From positions 186,001-250,000 of the forward strand of contig CAVVNM010000008.1 of NCBI GenBank assembly GCA_963749575.1: a stretch of 64,000 nt of DNA, given 5' to 3'. Below the pieces are notes generated by a model. It saw only the letters and a list, made by a program, of their open reading frames with translations, was not told where the DNA came from and ran no database searches. The stretch comes from JAMXLO01 sp963749575 (GTDB lineage Bacteria; Pseudomonadota; Alphaproteobacteria; Acetobacterales; Acetobacteraceae). Every line of letters begins with the position of its first letter. Positions within the stretch are counted from its first letter, which is position 1. The translations under genes and the position numbers were made by a program. Of the stretch, positions 7,790 to 16,325 are shown one piece after another.

Positions 7790-8425
7790 ATGAAACTTCA
7801 AGCACTCGTTGCCGGCGCCGTTCTGATCGCTACAGCGCCGACCGGTAACGCGGCGACCATCCTCACCTTCAACCAGATTGCTCCGCTCAACACGGTCAGC
7901 GCCACCCCGAACGCCGGCGACACACAGACGACGATTACCGGCAGCAACGTCGTGCTCAGCATCACCGAGATCGTGGGGGCCAACCCACCGATTGCAAGCT
8001 TCCTCAACCTTTCCGCCACCAGCACCGCCGCTGCTACGATGACCGGGGTCAATGTCAGGCAGCCCTACTCCGGCAACTTCATCATCTCATCGGGACTGAA
8101 CGGCACCGGCATTGACTACCTCAGCGGGACGTTCTCCGACGCAATCTCCGGCACGGGCGGCACGCTGACGCTCACGGCCTCCAACGCGGTCGCGGGCGAG
8201 ATGATCGACTTTTCGTCCAACTTCTTCTCGCCTGCCGAGCTTGCAGGTGCCGAGGCGATGCTCCTGACGTTTGGCAACGTCACCCCAGCCGTCGATATCG
8301 TGGGCACCACACTCGCGGGGTTCAACGCCAGCATCAGCGGTGCCTTCTCAGTGCCCGAGCCAGCTTCGCTGGCGCTGTTGGGCGTCGGCCTATTTGGACT
8401 CGGCCTGCTGCGCCGTCGGCACTGA
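7790..8425 (+). CDS. PEP-CTERM sorting domain-containing exported protein
   Basis: 211 residues with a strong ribosome site (GAGGAGGA). A signal peptide runs to about residue 21 (GNAA). The mature body is serine/threonine/asparagine-rich and beta-prone without cysteines. The C-terminus carries VPEPASLALLGVGLFGLGL and ends RRRH, a textbook PEP-CTERM tail for exosortase/archaeosortase-type processing and surface or matrix display. No exosortase gene is visible in the window, so processing depends on a gene elsewhere. It is convergent with the recombinase. Confidence 0.85.
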   Translation: MKLQALVAGAVLIATAPTGNAATILTFNQIAPLNTVSATPNAGDTQTTITGSNVVLSITEIVGANPPIASFLNLSATSTAAATMTGVNVRQPYSGNFIISSGLNGTGIDYLSGTFSDAISGTGGTLTLTASNAVAGEMIDFSSNFFSPAELAGAEAMLLTFGNVTPAVDIVGTTLAGFNASISGAFSVPEPASLALLGVGLFGLGLLRRRH

Positions 8426-8526
8426 GTGCTTCTGATTGCTCGGAGCCATCCCACAAGCAACTACAGGTTGAGCTGACATATTAACCGAGTGAAATATACG
8501 GTTAGTCAACAGCACCGCGCGGGCCT

Positions 8527-8552
8527 CCCAGCTGCCTACTCGACCAGCTGGG
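8527..8552. repeat. Perfect 8-bp inverted repeat between convergent genes
   Basis: CCCAGCTG (8527-8534) and CAGCTGGG (8545-8552) flank a 10-base loop, between the PEP-CTERM gene and the recombinase, which converge here. There is no T-run on either side, so it is at best a weak bidirectional terminator. Confidence 0.35.
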
Positions 8553-8683
8553 CGTCGCCTCGAAGGCCTCAGCCGCTCAGGTTCGTCGCCTGGGCGGCCG
8601 CTTTCTTTGCCCGCCACGGCCCCTCACGGCTTGATAAAGCCGGCCGGCTGGGTGTGGCACGGTTAGCGGAGCGTGAGGGTCTT

Positions 8684-10246
8684 CTACCCGGCCCGCTTGA
8701 ACAGGTAATCGTAGGTCACGCCGACCGCACCACCGTGTAGGAAATGCAGCACCAGCACGCCCTGCTGATAGTCGACCTCAACGGACCCGCACAGGGACCT
8801 CAGGGCAGCGTTGACGGCTCCTCGCAGGGCTCCATCGGCGTCAGCCCCGTCGCCGTGCTCAAGCGCCTTGCACGCCTCCCTGAACGCACGCAGACGCGCG
8901 CCGATGCGGCCCGGTAGGGCAAACGACAGGCTACGGCCCAATTCCCTCTGGCGCTTCCGCGTGGCGTCTATCGCCCGTTCCAGGTCCACCACCTGCTGGG
9001 CGATTGCGGGGCTACGGGAGCGGCCCGCATAGCTGACCAGTGTCGCCACTTCGTCTTGGAGGATCGACACCTCTTCGTCCATGGCCTCTATCTGGTCGGA
9101 TGCGGCATCAACCTCAGAGTTCCCTGTCGGACACTCTGCCTCGACCTTGTCGGCCCCCTTCAGGAGGCCATGCTCCACAGCCTCGTAGGGCACCGCATGA
9201 TACTCACAGGCCGCCCCGCCCTTGGCCTTCGTGCACACCAGATAGACCCAACGTGCTCCCTTGCTGAGCCGCGTCATGGTGGAACCGCAGAGGGGACAGC
9301 GAGCGAGCCCGCCAAGGATGTTGCGGACCACCCCAGCGTTGGCATGACGGCCCCTGAGTGGCTGACGGCTACCACCGCGAACAGCCTGGACTTGTTCCCA
9401 GAGGCCCTGTCCGACGACGGCGGGATAGTAGCCTGGGACGGCCTCCTGCGGGATACGACGCGGCTTGCCCTTCGAGTATTCCATGCGGTGCGGCACGTAG
9501 ATGCCAACCACGTTGGGACTGGCAAGTAGCTTGGCCACGTAGGACCTATGCCATTGTGTCCCCTGCCGGCCTCGGTGTCCGAAGGTGGGAACGCGTTCTC
9601 TGTTGAGGCCCTCAGCGATGGCGTGCTGACCCTTACCCGCCGCTGCCTCGGTGAACAGGCGCTGGACAATTGCGACGCGGTCATCGATCAGGCGGAAGCG
9701 GCCATCCTCCAGGCGCATCCAGGCGGGGCACACCGCAGTCAGAGGCTTCTCTGCTGCCCTGGCGCGCTTGCCGGCCCACGCGGCTTGCAGCCGGCTGGCC
9801 TTCATCACGCTCTCTTCGTTCGCCCGCATCATCACCACCAGCGACAGGATGAGGTCTGTGGGGTTCGCGTTGATGGAAGCCTCGGAGTAGACCTTGCGGT
9901 CCGCCAAGGTGACCAGCGTCACGCCCGCCTGGATGATCTGAAGGAACAGCCCCTGCGCTGCGAGTATCTGGTCCCGGCTAATCCGGTCCAGGGACTCCAC
10001 CAGTAGGAATGAGCCGCGCTCTATGGTCCCCTCCTCGGCGGCATCCAGGAACGCTCGCAGGGCACCCTGGCGGGAATTGCGGGACCGGTAAGCGGACACC
10101 CCGAGATCCTGAAACGTCAGGGTGTCGTCAAGCTCCAGCCCATGCTCAGCGGCGTATGCCTCGGCCAACTGTGTCTGGCGGCGAAAGCTGTCGCCTTGCT
10201 GCTGGTCGGGCGTGCTAAAGCGTAGGTAGGAATAGGCCTTGGCCAC
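8684..10246 (-). CDS. Large serine recombinase / integrase
   Basis: 520 residues from a GTG. The resolvase catalytic domain is at the N-terminus: YLRFSTPDQ places the nucleophile at Ser11, with a downstream DLGVSAYRSRN and a VESLDRISRD active-site helix near 85-95. A Recombinase domain follows (residues about 170-290). A zinc ribbon has CPLCGS near 325 and a later cysteine pair, then a coiled-coil segment. That is the phage/ICE-type integrase architecture, which joins attP and attB through a short core. The gene starts about 40 bp from the truncated comM gene, the expected place for the integrase of an element inserted there. Confidence 0.9.
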   Translation of the reverse strand: MAKAYSYLRFSTPDQQQGDSFRRQTQLAEAYAAEHGLELDDTLTFQDLGVSAYRSRNSRQGALRAFLDAAEEGTIERGSFLLVESLDRISRDQILAAQGLFLQIIQAGVTLVTLADRKVYSEASINANPTDLILSLVVMMRANEESVMKASRLQAAWAGKRARAAEKPLTAVCPAWMRLEDGRFRLIDDRVAIVQRLFTEAAAGKGQHAIAEGLNRERVPTFGHRGRQGTQWHRSYVAKLLASPNVVGIYVPHRMEYSKGKPRRIPQEAVPGYYPAVVGQGLWEQVQAVRGGSRQPLRGRHANAGVVRNILGGLARCPLCGSTMTRLSKGARWVYLVCTKAKGGAACEYHAVPYEAVEHGLLKGADKVEAECPTGNSEVDAASDQIEAMDEEVSILQDEVATLVSYAGRSRSPAIAQQVVDLERAIDATRKRQRELGRSLSFALPGRIGARLRAFREACKALEHGDGADADGALRGAVNAALRSLCGSVEVDYQQGVLVLHFLHGGAVGVTYDYLFKRAG

Positions 10247-10302
10247 CGTGGTGCCCTCAAATCGTCTGGGAGCTACCTAGCATTGGGTCTTGACGCGATC
10301 AA
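10247..10302. other. Probable element/chromosome junction inside comM
   Basis: Right of this point the DNA encodes comM from NLLMIGPPGSGKS onward. Left of it the reading frame no longer matches the conserved AAxGGHN sequence that precedes that motif in the family. The recombinase start lies at 10246. The crossover therefore falls within roughly 10280-10302; the exact core cannot be set without the other end. Confidence 0.55.
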
Positions 10303-11173
10303 CCTGCTGATGATCGGCCCACCGGGTTCCGGCAAGTCGATGCTGGCGGCGCGGCTGCCCGGCCTGCTACCGGATCTGCCGCCCAGGGAGGCGCTCGAGG
10401 TCAGCATGATCCACAGCGTCGCCGGCATGCTCGAAGGTGGCCGATTGGTAATCCGCCCGCCGTTCCGCGAACCGCACCACTCAGCGTCGCAGGCGGCGCT
10501 GACCGGTGGCGGGCAACGGGCCAGGCCAGGCGAGATCAGCCTGGCACACCGCGGGGTGCTGTTCCTCGATGAGCTGCCGGAGTTTCCCAAACAGACGCTG
10601 GAGGCACTGCGCCAGCCGATGGAGACCGGTCGCACCACGGTGGCGCGGGCGGCGGCGCACATCACCTACCCGGCACGGTTCCAGTTGGTGGCGGCGATGA
10701 ACCCGTGCCGCTGCGGCTATCTCGGCGATGCCTCGAGGGAATGTGGTCGGGCACCACGATGTGCGGAGGACTACCAGAACCGGATCAGCGGACCGGTAGT
10801 GGACCGCATTGACCTGACCGTGGAGGTCCAGCCGGCTTCGGCCGCCGAATTGGCTCGAGCACCGGCAGGTGAACCGAGTGCGGCGGTGGCGGCGCGGGTC
10901 GCCAGGGCGCGCGCGGCACAGCGAGCGCGTCATGGCGAGGATGGGCCGGCCAGCAACGCGGAGGCCGACAGCCGCGAGGTTGAGATGGCGGCCGAGGCCC
11001 ATTCCCTGGCGGAACAGGCAATGGAGAAGCTGCGTCTGTCCCCGCGGGGGTACACGCGGGTGCTGCGGGTAGGACGCACCATCGCCGATCTGGCCGGTGC
11101 CAAGGTTGTACAGCGGCCGCATGTGGCGGAGGCCCTGGCATTCCGCCACCGCATGCCGGGGCGCAGATACTGA
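10283..11173 (+). pseudogene. comM: comM/yifB Mg-chelatase-like ATPase, 5'-truncated
   Basis: 296 residues covering only the ATPase and C-terminal parts of a protein that is normally about 500 residues. Visible motifs are Walker A GPPGSGKS, Walker B VLFLDEL, a sensor-like AMNPCRCGYLG, and the CxxC-type cluster ECGRAPRC. The N-terminal Lon-like domain (about 200 residues) is missing because the element's recombinase end lies immediately upstream. ComM is a hexameric helicase that helps branch migration in natural transformation. The fragment could still be translated from a TTG, but loss of function is likely. yraN lies next to it. Confidence 0.85.
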
Positions 11174-11216
11174 CACCTCTCACGTCGGGCCGGTGCGACC
11201 CTCCCCCGGACCTGCG

Positions 11217-11636
11217 CTACACATGGCGATCTCCCGTGGGCGAGGCGAAGGTGATGCGCACCTTAATTCTCCCATCGAAATGCATCGGCAATGCGCCGCA
11301 CAGTGCCTGCCGAGTTCGACCACCATGAGATCGAAGCGCATCTGGCCTCGCCCATTCCGGATGCTCGACCAGCACGATCTCGGCTGCCATCAGTAGCCGG
11401 GTACGCTGACGCGACCCCAGTGCCATCGCCGCGTCGGCCAGCGTCGCTCGGGCTTTCACCTCAATGATTGCGAGCATGTCGGGGGTTGCGGCCACAACAT
11501 CGATTTCGCCGGCTTCGGTACGCAGCCGTTGGCCGAGAATGGTCCAACCTTCGCACGCCAGAGCGGCACAGGCAGCGTTCTCGGCATCAATCCCACGGGC
11601 GTAGGCGCGGCGCCTGTACCGGCGACAAGATGGCAT
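11217..11636 (-). pseudogene. yraN: YraN family (UPF0102) nuclease-like protein, probable frameshift
   Basis: The first about 95 residues match YraN: RGIDAENAACAALACEGW, TEAGEIDVVA and LAIIEVKAR, giving the E-x-D...E-x-K pattern of restriction-endonuclease-like folds. Near 11330 the reading frame leaves the family. The conserved continuation RFDLMVVE is encoded one frame over, in line with the DNA. The annotated frame instead ends in an unrelated tail. A single-base indel explains this. It is convergent with the comM fragment. Confidence 0.7.
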
Positions 11637-11753
11637 GAGGCGACTTTCCGATGGCCATCGCTAAGTTTTCATGAACGGCACAATTCGCTGGCTGGCGTCG
11701 CGAAGTGGGCATTTTGTTGCGCTTCCGCCGGCCGGCGCTGTACCCGTCGAGGC

Positions 11754-14258
11754 ATGAGCGGGACAGAACCGGCAGCCGCACAAGCCGATACCCTGACGGG
11801 ACCGGCATCGCTGGCACTGCGTGTGACAAGTGCCTGGGGACCATTCGCCACCACGCGTTCCCGCCTGACGCTCCGGCCGACCCGCTTCACTGTCACCAAT
11901 ATCGGCTCGGCAAAGCTGTCCCTGTCCCCACGGCAAATTGATCGGCTGCGCAGCAGCGCGGACGGCGCCTGTGTCGAGGGTGGGCTCAGTGGCTCAGTGA
12001 TCGCTCCCGCCGGCGGCGTACTGGGCCCGGGGGACGAGGCACTGATCGAGATCAGCGGCACCGTATCGGCGCGACCCGGCGTGTACGCGTCGGCGATCCG
12101 CGTCGGAGCGGACGGCGCTTGGACGCTGGCGATCCCGCTTACTGTCGCGGTGTCAGCGAGCCCGCTATGGGGCATCGCCTGCATGCTCCTGGGTCTCGGC
12201 ATTGTCGGGACGACAAGCGCGCTTACCGGCGAGAGCACCGTCGCGTCGCAGTTGCGCGATGCACTGGCAGCTCGGCAGCATATCCATGAATGGCTCGAGC
12301 GCCACCCGACACCGGAGCGCCTGAACAGCGATGTCGAAGACATGGATGGAGATTTCGACGCGGCGGTGGCGGTACTAAGTCAGCCGCGTACATTGTCGGT
12401 CGTGGATCACCGGCAGGAGGAAGCGAACGCCCAACTACGGCCGGCAATGGCGGTTGCCGCGATGCTGCATGCGTCGCTCAAGGACGACAGTCCGGCGGCA
12501 GCAGAGGTCGCAGAGCTCACCCGCAACTGGCAGGCCTTGCAGTCACAAATGACGGTCACGGCAAATCGGCCTCGGCCCGACGCGGCGACCATGCCGGGCA
12601 TTGGCGGACGCCTCGACACGTTCCTTTACAGTTGGAAGCAACAGTTCGTCGGCGTGCCGATGCAGTGGGTCACACTCGAGCTGACGCCTCAGATTGATCG
12701 GGTGCATCTGCTGCTCGCGGCGGGGCAGGACGACGCAGCGCGGGTACAGGCAATTGCGGTGCGACGTTGGCTGCGGCGCGCCGCAGCCATGCTCGACGAA
12801 CGCCTGCACACGTGGATCGCGTATGCCGGCGCTGCGGGTGCCATCGCGGCTGCCGATCTGACAATACGCCAGAGACTGTCTGCCACTGATCTACCGGAAG
12901 GCGAGCGGGCCGCCATTCGCGATCAACTCGACGGAGCGGCGGCCAAGCTCGGCGACGAGGCCACGCCTGCCTCCTTCGCCGCTGCGCATACGACGATCAA
13001 TTCCGCCGAGACTGCCCTGGTACGCGCGCGCGCCGAGCAGGTGAAGCAGCGCGTCCAGGCCGCAGTGGATCAAGCGATGGCGGAAACAAGCTCCGACCGG
13101 GTCCAGGCGGTGACCGACGTGGTGATGGCGGTGAAGCCTACGTCGCTGCAGGACAAGATAGCCGGGTTGACACGGATTCTGGCCGTCTGGCACGAGTTGA
13201 TCAGCGGCGTGTCCGACGCGGCCACCCACGACGCGTTGACAGCGCGCGCCGACGAACTCGGACAGGCTCTCTCCGCGGGAGACCTGAAGGCAAGTTCGCC
13301 GCTCTATCGCGCTCTCGTGGACGCCTGGAGTGATTGGCAGACCAAGCGTGTCAGCGAGTTGACCGCACCCATCCTGCGCGCCGAATGCACCGAACAACGC
13401 GATGCGCTGCTGCGCAATCTGGTAGCAACAGAAGAGAACATTCGCTTGCAACCGGCGGGTCCCCAACAAATTGCCTGGGAGGCCGATATGGACCGCGTCC
13501 GGTTCGAGACGCTGCAGGCGAAGACAGACGGTGAAGCGGCGAAAACCTGTCTTGACGTGCTGGGAGGATTGGAAAGGCGGCGCATCGCCATATCCAACGA
13601 TGTCTTCGTCGCGATGCTGGCCAATGCAGCGATTCCCGATGCCGCACGCGTTGCTTCGGCCGAACTCTCCGGCGTTGCCGAGGCGATCGCGCTGACCCGC
13701 CAGCTCGCGACCGGGCCGCGACCGCTGACCCTGCAAATCCGCACACCTTCAGAAGAGCGCACTGTCGGACGCCGAATTGTCTTCGTGGTGGAAGGGCTTG
13801 ATCCGCTCTGGGGCTCCGGCGTCCAGATCGGCGTCGACTTCCAGGACGGCAGCGGCAAGCTGGTCGTTAGCGCGGAGGCGGTACGGCAGGGCAGCCGGAT
13901 CGAGCACGAGTACGCTGCGCCGCGCACGCTGCATCCGCATCTGGTTGCCGCCGAACAACTCGACGCGACGCTGACACCGAAAGGCCGACTGCTGGGCGAG
14001 GGCGACACGACGCTGCTGCTTCGCCCGTCACCCGTCACCCGCGCACAGGCGCTTGCCGACACGTTTCTGAATGCGCGCTTCGCACTCGCATTGTTGGTTG
14101 CCTCGGTGGTCTACTATTGGCGCTTCCACTCAGGGAAGAAAGCGCTGGGCGAGAACAGCTTCGACTACGTGGAGGCGTTCGCCGTAGGGTTTGCCGTCAG
14201 CCTCGCGGTCTCGCAACTGACCGACAAGATAGCCGCGCTCGCACCGACGAAGGCTTAG
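11754..14258 (+). CDS. Large membrane-anchored protein of unknown function
   Basis: About 834 residues from the ATG at 11754; upstream in-frame starts exist, but their residues are low-quality and overlap yraN. An N-terminal beta-rich domain (to about residue 120) is followed by a hydrophobic helix (LWGIACMLLGLGIVGTTSAL, near 133-155). A long alanine-rich helical region contains WxxW-like and leucine-rich heptads, then a second beta domain (TLQIRTPSEERTVGRRIVFV). Two C-terminal membrane helices (FALALLVASVVYYW and VEAFAVGFAVSLAVSQLT) end the protein. No catalytic motif is recognised. The layout suggests a membrane-tethered helical scaffold. Confidence 0.65.
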   Translation: MSGTEPAAAQADTLTGPASLALRVTSAWGPFATTRSRLTLRPTRFTVTNIGSAKLSLSPRQIDRLRSSADGACVEGGLSGSVIAPAGGVLGPGDEALIEISGTVSARPGVYASAIRVGADGAWTLAIPLTVAVSASPLWGIACMLLGLGIVGTTSALTGESTVASQLRDALAARQHIHEWLERHPTPERLNSDVEDMDGDFDAAVAVLSQPRTLSVVDHRQEEANAQLRPAMAVAAMLHASLKDDSPAAAEVAELTRNWQALQSQMTVTANRPRPDAATMPGIGGRLDTFLYSWKQQFVGVPMQWVTLELTPQIDRVHLLLAAGQDDAARVQAIAVRRWLRRAAAMLDERLHTWIAYAGAAGAIAAADLTIRQRLSATDLPEGERAAIRDQLDGAAAKLGDEATPASFAAAHTTINSAETALVRARAEQVKQRVQAAVDQAMAETSSDRVQAVTDVVMAVKPTSLQDKIAGLTRILAVWHELISGVSDAATHDALTARADELGQALSAGDLKASSPLYRALVDAWSDWQTKRVSELTAPILRAECTEQRDALLRNLVATEENIRLQPAGPQQIAWEADMDRVRFETLQAKTDGEAAKTCLDVLGGLERRRIAISNDVFVAMLANAAIPDAARVASAELSGVAEAIALTRQLATGPRPLTLQIRTPSEERTVGRRIVFVVEGLDPLWGSGVQIGVDFQDGSGKLVVSAEAVRQGSRIEHEYAAPRTLHPHLVAAEQLDATLTPKGRLLGEGDTTLLLRPSPVTRAQALADTFLNARFALALLVASVVYYWRFHSGKKALGENSFDYVEAFAVGFAVSLAVSQLTDKIAALAPTKA

Positions 14259-14263
14259 CCCGC

Positions 14264-14466
14264 AGCACCGCCGGATCACAACCCTCATCGGCCTGCGGAA
14301 CGGCGTGTCGCGGCATTCCTGGTCCTTGACAATCCGGTCGGTGGTAGGGGTGCCCGGGCTCAGCACCTCGAACACGACGACTGGGGACGTCCATGCGCCA
14401 CTCTAGACTGGGCTAGCTAGCCGCCTGCCCGCAGCACCGCCAAATCGCAGCCTTCGTCCGCTTGCA
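14264..14466. repeat. Duplicated 3' tail of the dehydratase gene
   Basis: CCCGCAGCACCGCC at 14264-14277 and its following about 25 bases recur, with a few changes, at 14430-14466, the 3' end of the dehydratase. On the minus strand both encode QADEGCDxAVLRA. The extra copy sits beyond the Uma2 scrap, so a duplication or insertion has separated the two copies. Confidence 0.5.
14289..14405 (-). pseudogene. Uma2 family (DUF820) endonuclease fragment
   Basis: The minus strand encodes SPVVVFEVLSPGTPTTDRIVK followed by DQECRDTPF. This is the conserved (V)VEVLSPST..DR..K core of Uma2-family PD-(D/E)XK-like proteins, including the catalytic glutamate. A stop lies immediately upstream and the frame loses similarity after about 35 residues. 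Only the core survives, adjacent to a duplicated copy of the dehydratase 3' end. Confidence 0.55.
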
Positions 14467-16120
14467 ACACCTGCTCGGCGATGATCCGGTCCCACCCGCG
14501 CGCCGGCTTCGCCGGCGGTCGCCACGCCGAACGCCGCCGCGCCAACACATCCTCCGTCACCAGCAGATCCAGCCGCCGATCCTGCACCGACAGCCGGATG
14601 AGGTCACCGCTTTCGACCAGCCCCAAAGGTCCGCCTGCCGCCGCCTCTGGCGTTATATGCAGCACGATGGTGCCGAACGCGGTGCCCGACATGCGGCAGT
14701 CGCTCATGCGCACCATGTCCTTCACGCCGGCGCGCGCCAGCTTCTGCGGGATCGGCAGGTAGCCCGCCTCGGGCATCCCCGCGGGCGTCAGCGAGCCGGC
14801 ATTCTTCAACACCAGGATATCCTGCTCGGTCACGTCCAGTGCCGGGTCGTCGATCCGGTCGGCGAGGTCCTCCAGCCCGTCGAACACCACCGCACGCGCC
14901 TCGGTCTCGAACAGTTCCATCGTCGCCGCGCTCCGCTTGAGGATCGCGCCGCGCGGCGCCAGCGAACCGAACAGCGCCACCAGCCCGCCCACCGGCGACA
15001 CCGGCTCGCCACGCGCGCGGATGTAGCGGCGATCGACGAAGGCGGGTTCGCGCAGGCACTGGTCAAGTGTGACGCCGGTGACGTTGCACGCCGACAGCTC
15101 GAGCAGGTCGCGCAACTCCCACAGCAGCGCCGGCATGCCTCCGGCGGCATGGAAGTCCTCCATGTAGCCTTCGCCGGTCGGCTTCAGATCGACCAGTACC
15201 GGCGTCGTGTCTGACAGTTCATTCAGCCGGCGCAGATCGACGCGTACGCCGCGCCGGCCGGCTATCGCAGTCAGATGAATCAGCGCATTGGTCGAGCCAC
15301 CGAGCGACAGCAGCACGCGCATCGCATTCTCCACCGAGGCAGCAGTGATGATCGCCGACGGGCGGATCGATGACGCAATCAGCTTCACCGCCAGCGCGCC
15401 AGCTTCCTCCGCCGAGCGTAGCCGATCGGCGTGCACCGCGGGGATCGAGCCATGGCCCAACGGCATCATCCCAAGCGCTTCCGCCAGACACGCCATGGTG
15501 GAGGCGGTGCCCATCACACCGCAGGTGCCGGCGGTGGTGGCGAGCCGGCCCTCGATCTCGCCGATCCGTTCGGCCGTGACGCGGCCCGCGCGATATGCCG
15601 CCCAATAGCGACGGCAGTCGGTGCAGGCGGACAGCCGCTCGCCCTGGTACGGTGTCGCCAGCATCGGCCCGGTGACCAATTGCACCGCGGGGATATCCGC
15701 CGATGCGGCAGCCATCAGCTGCGCCGGCACTGTCTTGTCACAGCCACCCACCAGCACCACGGAGTCCATCGGCTGCGCGGTCAGCATCGCCTCGGTGTCG
15801 AGCGCGGCGAGGTTGCGATAGTGCATCGAGGTCGGGAACAGCGACGGCTCGCACAGCGACACGGTAGGGAACGCCAGCGGCAGTCCGCCGGCGGCAAGCA
15901 CGCCGCGCTTCACCGCCTCGATCAGCTCCGGGACCGTGCGATGGCAGTTGTTGAAGCCCGAACCGGTATCGACGATTCCCACCACCGGCCGGTCCAGCAT
16001 CGCCTGGGAATAGCCCATCGACTTGGCGAACGACCGGCGCAGGTACAGCGCAAAGTCGCGATCGCCGTAGTTGGCGGTGTTGCGGGCCAGGCCACGTTTC
16101 GGTGCGGGTTCTTCATTCAT
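14417..16120 (-). CDS. IlvD/Edd family sugar-acid dehydratase
   Basis: 567 residues from the ATG at 16120. Three cysteines at 59 (FNNCH), 127 (GGCDKT) and 200 (GTCGVMG) are the [2Fe-2S] ligands of the pentonate/sugar-acid branch of the family (L-arabinonate and xylonate dehydratases carry them at the same numbers). A C-terminal MSDCRMSGT motif with the active-site serine is present. These enzymes convert aldonic acids to 2-keto-3-deoxy acids. It is divergent from a 2-hydroxyacid dehydrogenase across a 200-bp repeat-bearing gap. Substrate unknown. A longer frame to 16246 runs into the repeat and is not used. Confidence 0.85.
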   Translation of the reverse strand: MNEEPAPKRGLARNTANYGDRDFALYLRRSFAKSMGYSQAMLDRPVVGIVDTGSGFNNCHRTVPELIEAVKRGVLAAGGLPLAFPTVSLCEPSLFPTSMHYRNLAALDTEAMLTAQPMDSVVLVGGCDKTVPAQLMAAASADIPAVQLVTGPMLATPYQGERLSACTDCRRYWAAYRAGRVTAERIGEIEGRLATTAGTCGVMGTASTMACLAEALGMMPLGHGSIPAVHADRLRSAEEAGALAVKLIASSIRPSAIITAASVENAMRVLLSLGGSTNALIHLTAIAGRRGVRVDLRRLNELSDTTPVLVDLKPTGEGYMEDFHAAGGMPALLWELRDLLELSACNVTGVTLDQCLREPAFVDRRYIRARGEPVSPVGGLVALFGSLAPRGAILKRSAATMELFETEARAVVFDGLEDLADRIDDPALDVTEQDILVLKNAGSLTPAGMPEAGYLPIPQKLARAGVKDMVRMSDCRMSGTAFGTIVLHITPEAAAGGPLGLVESGDLIRLSVQDRRLDLLVTEDVLARRRSAWRPPAKPARGWDRIIAEQVLQADEGCDLAVLRAGG

Positions 16121-16168
16121 GCCGGAGATGTTAATCCAGTTCCAGTGGCATTGCGAAGCCTGCAAGCC

Positions 16169-16296
16169 AGAATAACACGGATTACACGGATCAGGACACG
16201 GATTGCACGGAGCAGAAACAGCTTCGCGCGCGAAGCGCGCATTCATTTCTCTTTCCGTGTAATCCGTGCAGCAATCCGTGTAATCCGTGTTATTCT
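16169..16296. repeat. Complex inverted repeat of a 17-bp unit between divergent genes
   Basis: A perfect 22-bp inverted pair lies at 16169-16190 and 16275-16296. The unit AACACGGATTACACGGA occurs twice in each orientation with small changes: 16174-16190 and 16195-16211 forward, 16254-16270 and 16275-16291 reverse. A 16-bp palindrome, GCTTCGCGCGCGAAGC, occupies 16221-16236. The block fills the gap between the divergent dehydratase and dehydrogenase genes. It is either a dispersed REP-like element or a multi-site operator. Confidence 0.85.
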
Positions 16297-16325
16297 TGCT
16301 TCAGCATACAAGGGGGAGACGAAGC

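Noticed and set aside
10481..11176. Long minus-strand open frame antisense to comM
   Set aside because: Arginine/proline/histidine-rich with no domain; the plus strand encodes clear ATPase motifs, so this is a shadow of GC-rich coding DNA.
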